This document shows positions 11,901-21,300 of a stretch of 64,000 nt of DNA, piece by piece. The DNA is from Aquila chrysaetos chrysaetos. Its lineage: Eukaryota; Chordata; Aves; Accipitriformes; Accipitridae. Below the pieces are notes generated by a model. That model saw only the letters and a list, made by a program, of their open reading frames with translations, had not been told where the DNA came from and made no database searches. Numbering within the stretch: position 1 is the stretch's first letter; each line of letters starts with the position of its first letter. A program made the position numbers and the translations under genes. Location: NCBI RefSeq assembly GCF_900496995.4, contig NC_044020.1, forward strand, positions 10,868,001 through 10,932,000. The letters are read 5' to 3'.

Positions 11901-14900
11901 AACCTGGAGGTTATCTAATCCACCTCCCTGCTCAAAGCAGGGCCAACTTCAAAATTAGATCAGATTATTCAGTTCTTACTTAGATAACAGGTTTTGTCTT
12001 CTCTATCACAGAAGTAGTTGGAATAATCTATTCTAGGTGATCATCTACAGATTCAACTGTTCTGAAGTTCAGTAACACCTCCAGGGAACATTTCACTGAA
12101 TGCAGGTCCGCTCTGCCTGTCCCGACAGATGTCTGCATGGGAACTGAATACCTTGTGCCATTTTTCAGAAAAGAACAGCAGCTTTGGGATTCACTAACAT
12201 CTTTCAAAAAGACTGTAAACATGTTTTGGTTTGGTTTTTTTTTTAATCCTTTAAGCCATCATTTGATGCATTCAAGGACTTTTTGATAACGGTAGACTAA
12301 CTATGGGAGATAGCAGCTAGAAAAGTAACAATATGTTCAGGATGCACCTGCAGCTCTGGACACATGCCGTAGCCTATTTTCATTACAGCAATGAATGAGA
12401 AAACAGATATTTTACATTTGATTCTAACACAGAAGAAATGACCACAAATCTGAAAATGGAAAGTAATTCTAATGAAAATTATGATGATGCGATACATAGG
12501 AAAGGATGTTGTAATAGAATGAGGATAATGACTTCAGAAAGACATATATCAGCAAATTTAAGGAACTGTTAGGAAGTCTCTTGGAAAAACAATCCAAGGA
12601 CTATGAGAGTCTGACTTACTAGAAGAGAAACGGGAGTAAAATATCCTGATGTAAAGGAAAAGTCAGTAACACCACGAGAACACTTTGGTTGTACCAACAG
12701 GTCTTTATCAAAACCAGAATCAGAAAAAAAGAAAGGAAGTAAAGGCAGTATGAAGAATGAGCAAAAAAGGAATAGTATAGCATGTACAGATAAAATAAGA
12801 AAGACTAAATTACTGAAAAAACACAGATGCTTTCCACTAGCAAGGGATACAAAAGGTGAAAAGAAAAGGTTATATATAAAATCGCAGGAAGAAAATCAAA
12901 GGAGGCATGGTTACATTACAGAACGGGAAAGGAGAGCAAACAAGAATACAGAAAAGGCTGCACAACAATAAGATGAAACCAAAACCAAGCAAAGCAAGAT
13001 CCTGCTTTGGAAACAGAAACTGAACAAGCAAATACAATACAGAAACATCTTCTAGCCACAAGAGTCAGGAGACTATCGTGAACTGCAGCTCACCAGACCA
13101 ACAACACAACGCTACTATTGACCTCCACGTACAACAGAAGTTTACAGAAATTGCACAGCTATAGTTACTCAATCTGAAGAAGTGTCGCATCAGGTTTTTG
13201 TCCTACTCTAAAAAAAATGCAAGCACACTGGAGAATCTAGGGAAGGAATCTTAAAGTTTAAAAAACAAAACAAAACCAAAAAAATCCACACACCAAAAAT
13301 TTAGGAGAGAGACTGAAACTTGACATAAGAAGGTTGAGAAATCGCTCCTATAAAATAGTTTGCAGATCAGGTTAGACAAGTATCTGATAACAGTGGTGTA
13401 ATTAGACTTAATCCTGCTTCACTAGAAGAAAATGGATTAGATTATGTCAGCCCATTTCTACAATTCCATTGTTTCACATTCAAAGCTGGTTGATATTATT
13501 AGGTCCCATACCAGATTAACTGTTTATAAATTCAGTAATATTTAATAAGTATTTCTTAAAGTTTTTAAAAGTGTAACCATCACAGTTACTGTTATCTGCT
13601 AACTCCATCACTGTGTAGTATTTAATCTACAGTTTTATAAAACATTCTCAGATAACCTGGTGTAGGAAAAGCTTTCTACACAAGCAAAACAGTGTGTAGA
13701 ATTGAAGATAAAATCTTTAATATTTTCATACCCAAAACTAAAATTAAGCTAGGATGGATTTTAACTGTGGAAATGAGAACACAAATAAATGATAAAATGG
13801 GAGTTTCAGTTATTTTTTTCAGAAAAGCACAATGGCCCTTAGAGCATCTGGGACTGATTCAGCTATTGTTAAAGCACCATCCAAGCCCAAACTGCAAAGC
13901 CTGTCACTCTTGGCCTGTGAGGAAAGGACTAAGAAGCTCTGCTTAACAAGCTACCGCTGCTACAGCCGCGCTTAGCGCAGAGAAAGGTTTCGGTTTTCTC
14001 TCGCCTACTGAATGTCCTTCCTAAACTGATCCTCACATGAATGAGTTCACAGCCTACAGCTCTGCTGAGATGCATCCGAGGAAGACTCACAACACTGAAA
14101 AAGTCTGGCACACAAAAGGCAGAGTTGCATGCTGGGCTTGCTACTACCTGTGATATGCTCTATTCTCATAACATACATGGACAAAGTATTAAAATGTCTT
14201 CAGAGACATGAAGAATTATACTCCCTGAGTTAACAACTCCACGGAGGAAACATATTACCACTATCCATGCTGTCTAGTACCATTCTAGCTATTGACAAGG
14301 TTGTCAATTTGAATATATGAATATTCTTTTACCTGGGTGTTTCACCTGCTTTGTACCATTCCCAAAAGCAACGACAGCTCTGGCTAAATGACTGAAACTA
14401 TGTGCATCACCAGGATCATCGGGAACAGAAACCGAATTGGGTTCACTACCCACAGGAAGGACAGAGGGAGGCTAACAACTGTCTCACAAACTGATTTACT
14501 ATTTTAAATCACAGGTAAACACAAAATAATCTTCACAATGTCCCTACATGTAGACAACTGAGTATCATTTTATCCCCATCTTTCAAGTAGGGAGAGCAAA
14601 CACAAGACAGTGGCACTTTTCCAAGGCAATCTCTTCCCATTCCATTACAGGGTTCGTTAACAATTAGGGCATGTTGGTATGCTGCAGTGATGTGACATAA
14701 TGATGGGAAGTGAAAAAATTGGTATTGATCGATACTTAGGAATCCAGTATCTTTATGTAACTTTATCAGATGACAGTGAAAAATTTAACAGCATCGATTA
14801 TTACCAGTAACTAAAACACAAGACTAGAATGGACCACCTACCTCAGCAAATTCACTCCCCCACAAAAGCGAGCAATTGTACAAGAGAGGCTTATAAATGT

Positions 14901-15092
14901 TTTGTTTGAGGGATGTCATTAGATATTTTAAAGGATAATTCTCAGTAAAACAAGCAGTTAAAATATTTCCTAGCAATGATAACTTGTTACATACCTCGTC
15001 AGATGGGGCATGACACTCTGGAGACTCCTCCATAAGACGAGCTAGAAACATACACAAATCTTTCTTCTCTAAGCGTACACATGGATGACTTT
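2844..15092 (-). CDS. CDADC1-like double-deaminase gene, copy 1 (nearly complete, first exon not found)
   Basis: Nine coding exons join in frame on the minus strand: 15092-14995, 11256-11070, 10622-10206, 9427-9375, 8682-8546, 7870-7735, 5371-5330, 4583-4553 and 2914-2844. They give 390 residues ending in a stop. An N-terminal helix (LEKKDLCMFLARLMEESP) is followed by deaminase module 1 (LHA near residue 60, PCTTC at 85-89). A YYWPMAPE block matches YWPADPE of CDADC1. Module 2 has GVG, GAGYNGYPIG, HAE at 289-291 and PPCHDC with zinc cysteines at 316 and 319. Module 2 has all residues of a zinc cytidine/dCMP deaminase; module 1 lacks the Glu, as in human CDADC1. CDADC1 is about 514 residues, so this protein is shorter, mainly between modules and at the C terminus, which is unrelated to CDADC1. 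The first visible exon begins in phase 1, so the start lies upstream. Nucleotide (dCTP or dCMP) deamination is inferred from family only. Confidence 0.85.
3227..3249. repeat. (GGGTT)n short repeat
   Basis: Four GGGTT-like units in the last intron of deaminase copy 1. Confidence 0.8.
4553..4583 (-). CDS. Copy 1, 31-nt exon
   Basis: Acceptor ttttttccag|TGG, donor ACAGCAG|gtacgg, phase 0 to 1. It encodes WEQCETQLTA and supplies the first base of the next codon. Support is from splice sites and from fitting the terminal exon in phase. Confidence 0.58.
5330..5371 (-). CDS. Copy 1, 42-nt exon
   Basis: Acceptor ttctttcag|GAT, donor CATGAG|gtaggt, phase 0 to 0. It encodes DHLHDLKKNFDYHE. The call rests on strong splice sites and phase, since the sequence has no clear counterpart in CDADC1. 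Confidence 0.62.
5425..6860 (-). mobile_element. CR1 LINE fragment, antisense, 3' half
   Basis: On the minus strand the sequence encodes decayed reverse transcriptase: LGWIMGPNLFNIVINDLDDE followed by a KYVDDPKL version of the FADD box at 6229-6456, and another ORF2 block at 6643-6849. Many stops and frame breaks show it is dead. The plus strand carries the familiar antisense CR1 tail (gaggttggaag near 5430). It sits in the intron between copy 1 exons 7870-7735 and 5371-5330. Ends are approximate. Confidence 0.85.
7735..7870 (-). CDS. Copy 1, module 2 zinc-cysteine exon
   Basis: 136 nt, acceptor tatttttcag|ATC, donor GGAGAA|gtatgc, phase 2 to 0. It encodes VLYCTKPPCHDCQNLLKHV, matching MIFVTKCPCDECVPLIKGAG of CDADC1, so the zinc pair is intact. 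Confidence 0.88.
8546..8682 (-). CDS. Copy 1, catalytic HAE exon
   Basis: 137 nt, acceptor tttgacag|TTTGG, donor TACAG|gttatt, phase 0 to 2. It encodes FGAGYNGYPIGILYANLP and then REVVLHAEANVLLYR. CDADC1 has FVGCGYNAFPVG and IIHAEQNALTFR at the same place. HAE carries the zinc His and proton-shuttle Glu. Confidence 0.88.
9375..9427 (-). CDS. Copy 1, small exon opening module 2
   Basis: 53 nt, acceptor after a strong pyrimidine tract (ctctctcttaaaag), donor TTTT|gtaagt, phase 1 to 0. It encodes DPNRGVGCTLYSQDGYF; the GVG strand matches TGVGAVIW of CDADC1. It was chosen over a rival near 9820 because it alone restores frame to both neighbours. Confidence 0.78.
10206..10622 (-). CDS. Copy 1, inter-module exon
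   Basis: 417 nt, acceptor gtttctag|GTTC, donor TCTG|gtaagt, phase 1 to 1. It starts with GSVSSVYYWPMAPE, which matches the CDADC1 block VNRISYWPADPE just after module 1, and ends with a helix (HRHALQLCYFLAARS) matching the CDADC1 helix before module 2 (ARHCMVQARLLAYRT). The Cys-rich middle is poorly conserved. Confidence 0.85.
11070..11256 (-). CDS. Copy 1, deaminase module 1 exon
   Basis: 187 nt, acceptor tttctcttcag|TTC, donor CAAG|gtatat, phase 0 in, 1 out. It encodes NKTGIVICE, NGLHAVQQ and YLSRKPCTTC. Zinc Cys pair present, catalytic Glu absent (HAV instead of HAE). Confidence 0.85.
11605..11646. repeat. (CA)n / (TA)n microsatellite
   Basis: A run of CA repeats (about 11605-11625) followed by GT then TA repeats to about 11646, in the intron between copy 1 exons 15092-14995 and 11256-11070. 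The ACAC and GTGT halves could fold on each other. Confidence 0.85.
11868..12215 (-). mobile_element. Old CR1 LINE 3' fragment, antisense
   Basis: The plus strand shows the eroded antisense CR1 tail: gaatcacagagtaac, then acctggaggttatctaatcc, then ccctgctcaaagcagggcc. This matches the pattern of avian CR1 3' ends. It carries many substitutions and its ends are approximate. Confidence 0.65.
12216..14994. other. Intron sequence of copy 1
   Basis: AT-rich intron between the first two recognised exons of copy 1. It contains A/C-rich tracts (near 13260-13290). A possible cassette exon near 14330-14380 was tested and rejected because it brings a stop in the needed frame. Confidence 0.5.
14995..15092 (-). 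CDS. Copy 1, first recognised exon
   Basis: 98 nt, acceptor gttcag|AAAG, donor GACGAG|gtatgt, phase 1 in and 0 out. It encodes SHPCVRLEKKDLCMFLARL and onward to APSDE. The frame is open a little further upstream, but the phase-1 acceptor is supported by the copy 2 exon 2042-1954. Confidence 0.75.
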
Positions 15093-15148
15093 CTGAACGG
15101 GTCCAAATAAAGAGGTCATAATTAGCAGGCAAATTCAAATAGGTTCAT

Positions 15149-17160
15149 GCTACAGAAAAGAGTGTTGACTGCTGCACTTTTGGTAATATGGGGAATGAAG
15201 GCAGAATATTTGGGTAAAGGAAAACATAGAAATATATAATTTTTAAAATTATTTTTTTATTAACATACTGCACATACAGATTAAATGTCAGAAAATACAA
15301 GTAAGACAGAGAGAAGTTTGTGCTGGTGTTGCCCAAGGAGCGCACCACTTATTGCTAAGCAATGCTGAGCTGGTTAACAGCCATGAAGTAATACCATCAT
15401 GCAAATAACAGACCTAGTAAACCCCACAGAAACTAATACCCAAAGAAAAGCTCTGGGCTGTGGTTAAACTCCTGCTGCTCATTCTGTCTACAAAGAAGTA
15501 GCCAAACTTCAGTTACGATGTCTTGGTTTTGTATTATTTCCTGAAGCTGAAGTGATGTACCCGTTTCAGTTGATTATATTGAGATGATTAACCGGAGCAG
15601 AGAGATACAAACCATCCTCCATGTCCTTGGCTCCAGAAGGTCTCCCCTTCCCAGGAAAAAAACAAGTCTTCCTTTTAACTTACTTTTGAAGCAAAGCACT
15701 GTAGTAAAGAGAATATATGTGTATGTGCATGTGTATATATATATATAAAAATGTATATATGAACAGGTAACTTGCTTGTGTTTATTCATGTTTTAAAAAC
15801 AATAAACACCCTTCGCCCCACACAAATGCAAACAAAACGTAAAGGAAAATCTGGTGTCTTGTATTGCCGATCCCCTTTCTTTTTGTCAGCGCAATAAATC
15901 TTCAGAAAAATACAAACAATTTGTACCATCCCCGTTAAGTATGCAACTACCAGACCAATGACAAAGTACTTCACAGCACCTTCTCATATAAAACACCATT
16001 AGCACAAGCATTAAGTATTTCCCATTGACAGATACCTCATCACTTTAGGATTAGCTCACTAATGCTTAACGGACTTTTTTTCCTTCTTTCATTATTTTCC
16101 ACCAAAATCTGATTTTCTTCCATCATGTTTACCCTCAGTGTGATGTAACAGAACGATTCTGTACTTCACTTACCCGCAGGTCTGCTAGCAAGAAGTCTTC
16201 AATGATAGTAGCTTTCAAGTGGCAAAATTAATGCTTTTATATCTTCCTTCTCTCCTGTGAGTCATAGGAGTCATGCATACTCTGTTTCGCCTTTGACACC
16301 ACCTTGGACCCACCCTGTCAATATTTGTATACCATGTAGAGAGCAGTCTGGTGAATTAGAGAAGTTGACCAGGACAACTAGGCATTGACCTACGACCACT
16401 ACGCACAGGTAAATGCTCTCCCCCAGACCTAAAGGGATGAATTAAAAGATAGATTGGTATTGGTATCATTATTTAGCACTGCTCAAATCTCTAATGAAAC
16501 ATCTTCTCCGGGTTGTGTGAACTCACGATTCATCTAAATACCTCCTGTTTGATGATATATAATCCCCTCTGAAAAACAGTCGGCCAATACTCACCTATCT
16601 AATCAATATCAAAGCAGGACTGTCCAAGGTTGGAAGGGCTTGTTACAAAAATTATGTCATTTGATCACTAAACGACTTATTATTATTTTCCATACTCAGT
16701 CATGCTCTTCACACCTTTTTTCTTTCTTTTTTTTTAACTACTACTGACTTCATCCTACTGCAGTGCTTTAGGGAAGCATCAAAGTGTACCAAGCACATGG
16801 GATTTCCAAAGTTTTTCCAGTATCGTTTACTACTCTCACTAAATTGAAGTAGACCCATTGTTTTGTTAAACTGAAGCAGGAAGTCAGTCACAGGAGGGAT
16901 GAACAGTCAGGGAAAATGCTAGAAAAATAACACCACGAACGTTGTTTTTCTTGGACTGGTAGCTCCTCAGAGTGGCAGGTGACCGGTGCAAGCCCTCTCG
17001 CCCTGCTGCCATGCCCACAGAAGCGATTTACTTCAACACACGCCACAACTGGGGAGAACGAGGAAGTTCACGGGCAAGTAAAATACACGTGAAGACAGCG
17101 AATCCACATTCCTATTAAGTCCCACCACGGCAGCGTCTTAAACAGGCTCAGGCTTTTAAA
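15149..17160. other. Region upstream of copy 1, towards the YARS2 CpG island
   Basis: No recognised exon. It holds a short (TA)n run near 15735-15750. A minus-strand ATG in good context at 17012-17010 opens a short frame starting MAAGREGLHR that could be the missing first exon of copy 1, but only weak donors in the right phase follow it. Confidence 0.35.
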
Positions 17161-17460
17161 GTTTACAAATTCTGGAGTTTGTAGGTGCTAAAGCCGCGAA
17201 GTTCCTCATTTAGGCACCCGGCGCGGCTTCTGCCAGACGCCCAACTGGAAGCCGAAGGCCCGGTTTCCAACGCACGCTATTGGAGCCTGAAAGCAGCCTG
17301 CCATCCCCGTTATTTATTTCGGGTTGGCGGCTTGTGAAACAACCGAAGGAGGAGCCGACGCCTCCTCCCGTTTCCGCGCGGCTCTTCCTTCCCACCGCGA
17401 AGGGCCGCGGCCGCCCCGCGGCAGGCCCGCCCCGCTCCCGCCGCCGCCCGGGGCCGCCTC

Positions 17461-17480
17461 GGCCCGGCCCGGCCCGGCCC
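17461..17480 (-). promoter_or_regulatory. G-quadruplex-capable run upstream of the YARS2 start
   Basis: The minus strand reads GGGCC repeated four times (GGCCC repeats on plus), a regular four-tract motif with 2-nt loops, about 70-90 bases before the YARS2 ATG. The plus strand and the mRNA are C-rich here. Confidence 0.6.
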
Positions 17481-17548
17481 GCGGGGGGACGACGGGCGGA
17501 GGCGCGGGGAGCCCCGCCCCGCCGCGCTCCCAGCGTCCCCGGGGCAAG

Positions 17549-18366
17549 ATGGCGGCGCCCGCGCTGGGGCGGCGCGGCCGCGGGGCGGCGGGGCTGTGGG
17601 GCGGCCTGCGCCGGGCCCCCCCCTCCGCGCCGCCGCTGTCCCCGCTGCGGCGGCGAGCCCACGAGCAGCCGCGGCGGGCGCGGGGCGCCGGGGGGCTGCT
17701 GGCGGCGCTGTGCGAGCGCGGCCTCTTCCAGGAGGTGTTCCCGGCGCAGAGCGCGGAGGAGCAGCTGCCGGGGCTGCTGGAGCCGGGCCGCCCGCCCCTC
17801 ACCGCCTACTGCGGCTTCGACCCCACGGCCGACTCGCTGCACGTCGGGCACCTGCTGCCCGTCATGGCGCTGCTCCACTTCCAGCGCGCCGGCCACAACG
17901 TCGTCGCCGTGGTGGGCGGGGCCACGGCGCGCCTGGGGGACCCCAGCGGCCGGCAGCGCGCGCGGGAGCCGCCGCCGCCGGCGGAGCGGGTGCGGGCGCA
18001 GGCGCGGGCGCTGCGCGCCGGGCTGGGCCGGCTCTTCGAGAACCACCGGGAGCTCTTCGGGGCGGGCGGCGGCGGGCGGCTGGGGCGGGCCGAGCTGCTC
18101 GACAACGCCCGCTGGCTGGGCCGGCAGCCGCTGCTCGGCTTCCTCGGCGGGGCCGGCGGCCGGCTCCGCATGGGCGCGCTGCTCAGCCGGCAGAGCTGCC
18201 AGGCGCGGCTGCGCAGCCCCGAGGGCATGAGCCTGGCCGAGTTCCTCTACCCGGCGCTGCAGGCCTACGACTTCCTCCACCTGCACCGGCACCACGGCTG
18301 CCGCATCCAGCTGGGGGGCGCCGACCAGATGGGCAACATCATGTCCGGCTACGAGCTCGTCACCAG
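17549..18366 (+). CDS. YARS2: YARS2 exon 1
   Basis: 818 coding nt, donor ACCAG|gtgggc. Contains the import signal, HVGH motif, the region up to [20 protein letters not shown] and the [15 protein letters not shown] block. The insertion GAGGGGRLG near residues 172-180 differs from human. Confidence 0.95.
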
Positions 18367-21300
18367 GTGGGCGCCGGCGGCGGGGGCCGCGGACCGGGCC
18401 GGGGGAGGGCGGGCGGGGCTGCGGCCCGGGGGCGGGGGGCGCCGGCTCTCCTCGGCCCGGCCAGGGTCCCCCGAGCAGCGGGAGCAGCGGTCGCTCCCCC
18501 GGAGAGCTGGCGTCGCGCAGGACTGCGGGGTTTGAGAAGAGGACGAGGCCGTGGGCCCGGCACACGCGTACCTTCTGGCCGCGGTTTTAAGCCGTTTCCG
18601 CGAAACGCCGGTGGATTTTTAACGGAAAGGATGGGCTCTCGCATTAGCGAATCCAAGAGCCAAAAATGTCCCGAAACGCGGGGCGAAATCGCCACCAGTC
18701 TCCTGCCGGCGTCGTCACACCGAAGCAGGGGCAGCCGTGGTGCGCTGCTGGTGAAGGTGGTCCCGTTTCTTCTCTCCGAAGTAAGCCTGATGACGATGAG
18801 CATTCGCTTACCCGCCAGACTTGGCGCGAGTCTTGGAAAATTCGCAGAAGCGTACAAGCACCTGGTCGGGGAGCACGTGGCAATGCTGCTGCTTCATGTT
18901 ACGCGCTTGACTGTTGGGAGACGTGAGAGCATCAGCACAGAAGAAAAGCCTTGCTTACGAGCGTCCCAGCCACACCAGCAGCTTCAGTTAGCGCCCAGAG
19001 CGGAACGCAAAACGTACAGGACACCTGCGTTTGCTAGTGCTGTTGCTCATGAAACTGCTTATTCAAAGTGTGTAAACTTCTTTGTTACACACAAAAGAAC
19101 TTAAACTTTTTAAGTTCAAGGTGGGGTAGGTTTTTTTTTTCCCTAAAGCACTCTTCGCAAAACAGTGTTCTGGCATCTTTTGCCCCTCGCCCCCCTGTCT
19201 TATTTAACTGCTTTATATCAAGGATAGAATCTTACAGAATGCTTATATTTTTGTCAATTTTACCAAGAAGTGATTTTTTTTTTTTTTTTTTAACACTCAG
19301 TGACTCTTCTCTTTCTCAGGATGACAGGAACAGATGTGTTTGGAATTACTGTACCTCTTATTACCAGTACTACTGGAGATAAACTGGGAAAGACAGCAGG
19401 CAATGCAGTTTGGCTAAACAGAGATAAGACTTCTCCATTTGAGCTATATCAGTTTTTTGTCAGGCAACAAGATAATATAGTTGAAAAGTAAGTACTTTTT
19501 CTTCATCTTGCTTTTTGTCATTGTTTATAAAACCTGATCCTAACTGTTCTCTGTAACTGTTCCGTGTGCAACGCGAGTTCCTTGCAGAAGTATAGGTTAA
19601 TTATAACTGTACGGTCATTAAAGAAACAGGCATGACTGGTTCATAAGTATACAGGATAGTGGAACCTGTCTCCATATGCTGGCATACGCATCATAAAATT
19701 AGAATGTGGATGAACGAAGAAGTAAAGCACAACGCATTTTGTTCTGCCAGTGGGGTGACTTTATCTTATGAGCTATGTTAGTTTCAGTACTGTAACATCA
19801 CAGTATTGAATGAAATATAATAAGCAACTGCAGTTTAATAGATACCAATTATTACAAGTTTTTACCTAGTAGGAGGTATCCAGAAACACCACATTCTAAT
19901 TGCAAGAAGCTACTTAACTGGTTATAAACAAACACGTAAAGTTCAGCTTCTAGAACTGCATCACATTAAAAACTGCATATCCCTAAGCAAATTGAAATAG
20001 TGCCCTGTTAGGAAAAAGCCAGGAATTTCCTATTTATGATTGTATTAACTGTCTAGATTAGCGGTCTTCAAATTTTTTTGATCATGTGTCCCTACCAGTA
20101 AAAAAAAAAATTTTGAGCATGCACTCCCAATACTTGTATATTTATTTATAGATTATATAAATGTACTACTGAAGTTCTGAAATTTTCTTCTGGCACCCCA
20201 GTGGATCATCTTGCGTACCTCCTGGGGTGCTGGCACCCCACTCTGGAGACCACTGGTCTAGATAAAAACATGCCTAGGAGACAGGTAACACTGCCCAACT
20301 ACTACTTAAAGTTCTAGCACGTACAAAGACACGATTCTGAGCAATCATTACTTGGGGTAGAGCAATTGCAACGAGCAAAACGTGGTCTTGGATTCATTGT
20401 GCTATCTCTGAATCCATGTCAACCACACATAACTCATATTCTTACAAGTGTAAAAATATTTAAGAACACGAAATATGAGAAATACCATTTGACAGGTTGC
20501 CTTCATTGACGGCTAGCCTCCATGCTGGTGTGCCAGTTACATGGCTGAAAACAAATAGCCGATGATAGCTTTATTCAGGGCATTATGTTAATTTTAGTAA
20601 GTTGCTATATGTTCTCTTCTCAATCTGCTTTTCTTTAAGCTCCAATATCGCTGTCAAATGTGAATCTTGATAAACCTCAGACAGGTATTTCCCTTTCGTA
20701 TTGTAACCTGTCTCATAACTCAGTTAAAGGTTTATGCCCCGATATTTCAAATTTAGGTTCTGCATCCAGACTTTTCAGACTGTAAGAAGGGTATGTGGGT
20801 ACTTAGCATTAAAATGTTTCATGCCTTCAGACTTGGTAACAGTAAAAGTACCTTTTTTAATGCACTGCATTTCATACTACTGCAAGCCCATTAAAATGCG
20901 ACTATGCTTAGATACGCACCTTTAAATTCTTGATTAGCCTAAATAATCTTTCTGTTGAGGTACTCATCAGTACATAGCATACTTCTGTCTCGTGATCACC
21001 ACAGAATGGCAGTGGTATTTTGCATTAGCATGTTGTGCAACTACAAAGAATGTAATATAAAACATTGTTAGTTGATACACAATTGCAATAAATCCTGTAA
21101 AGTAAATGTTTCAAGAGAAAACCGAGTTGTTGATTGCAATGCAAGCTTTAAAAGAGCATTTGACACTATCTTATGTCTGAAGACATTACCCTAAGTGGAA
21201 TATTAAATAAAACGTGAGTTATCCTGGTAAGCTGAAGCATGTGGGCAAAACCAAATTGTTGTTTGAAAGGACAGAATATCTGTAATATGGATTTCTTAAA

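Larger units (their letters stand above)
17160..18560. promoter_or_regulatory. CpG island, YARS2 promoter, possibly bidirectional
   Basis: GC content and CpG density rise sharply here and fall again in YARS2 intron 1; the rest of the window is AT-rich. It covers the upstream region and all of YARS2 exon 1. An inverted CCAAT box (ATTGG) lies near 17279. The start site is not visible. Because copy 1 runs away on the minus strand just to the left, the island could serve both directions, which is inference. Confidence 0.7.

Noticed and set aside
14330..14385. Candidate cassette exon of deaminase copy 1
   Set aside because: Variants with usable splice sites either carry a stop in the needed frame or are not a multiple of three; copy 2 has no equivalent.
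17210..18565. 451-residue minus-strand frame in the CpG island
   Set aside because: Pro/Arg/Ala-rich shadow of YARS2 exon 1; GC-rich DNA has few stop codons. No family motif.
17596..19104. 502-residue plus-strand frame
   Set aside because: Out-of-frame reading of YARS2 exon 1 running into intron 1; low complexity.
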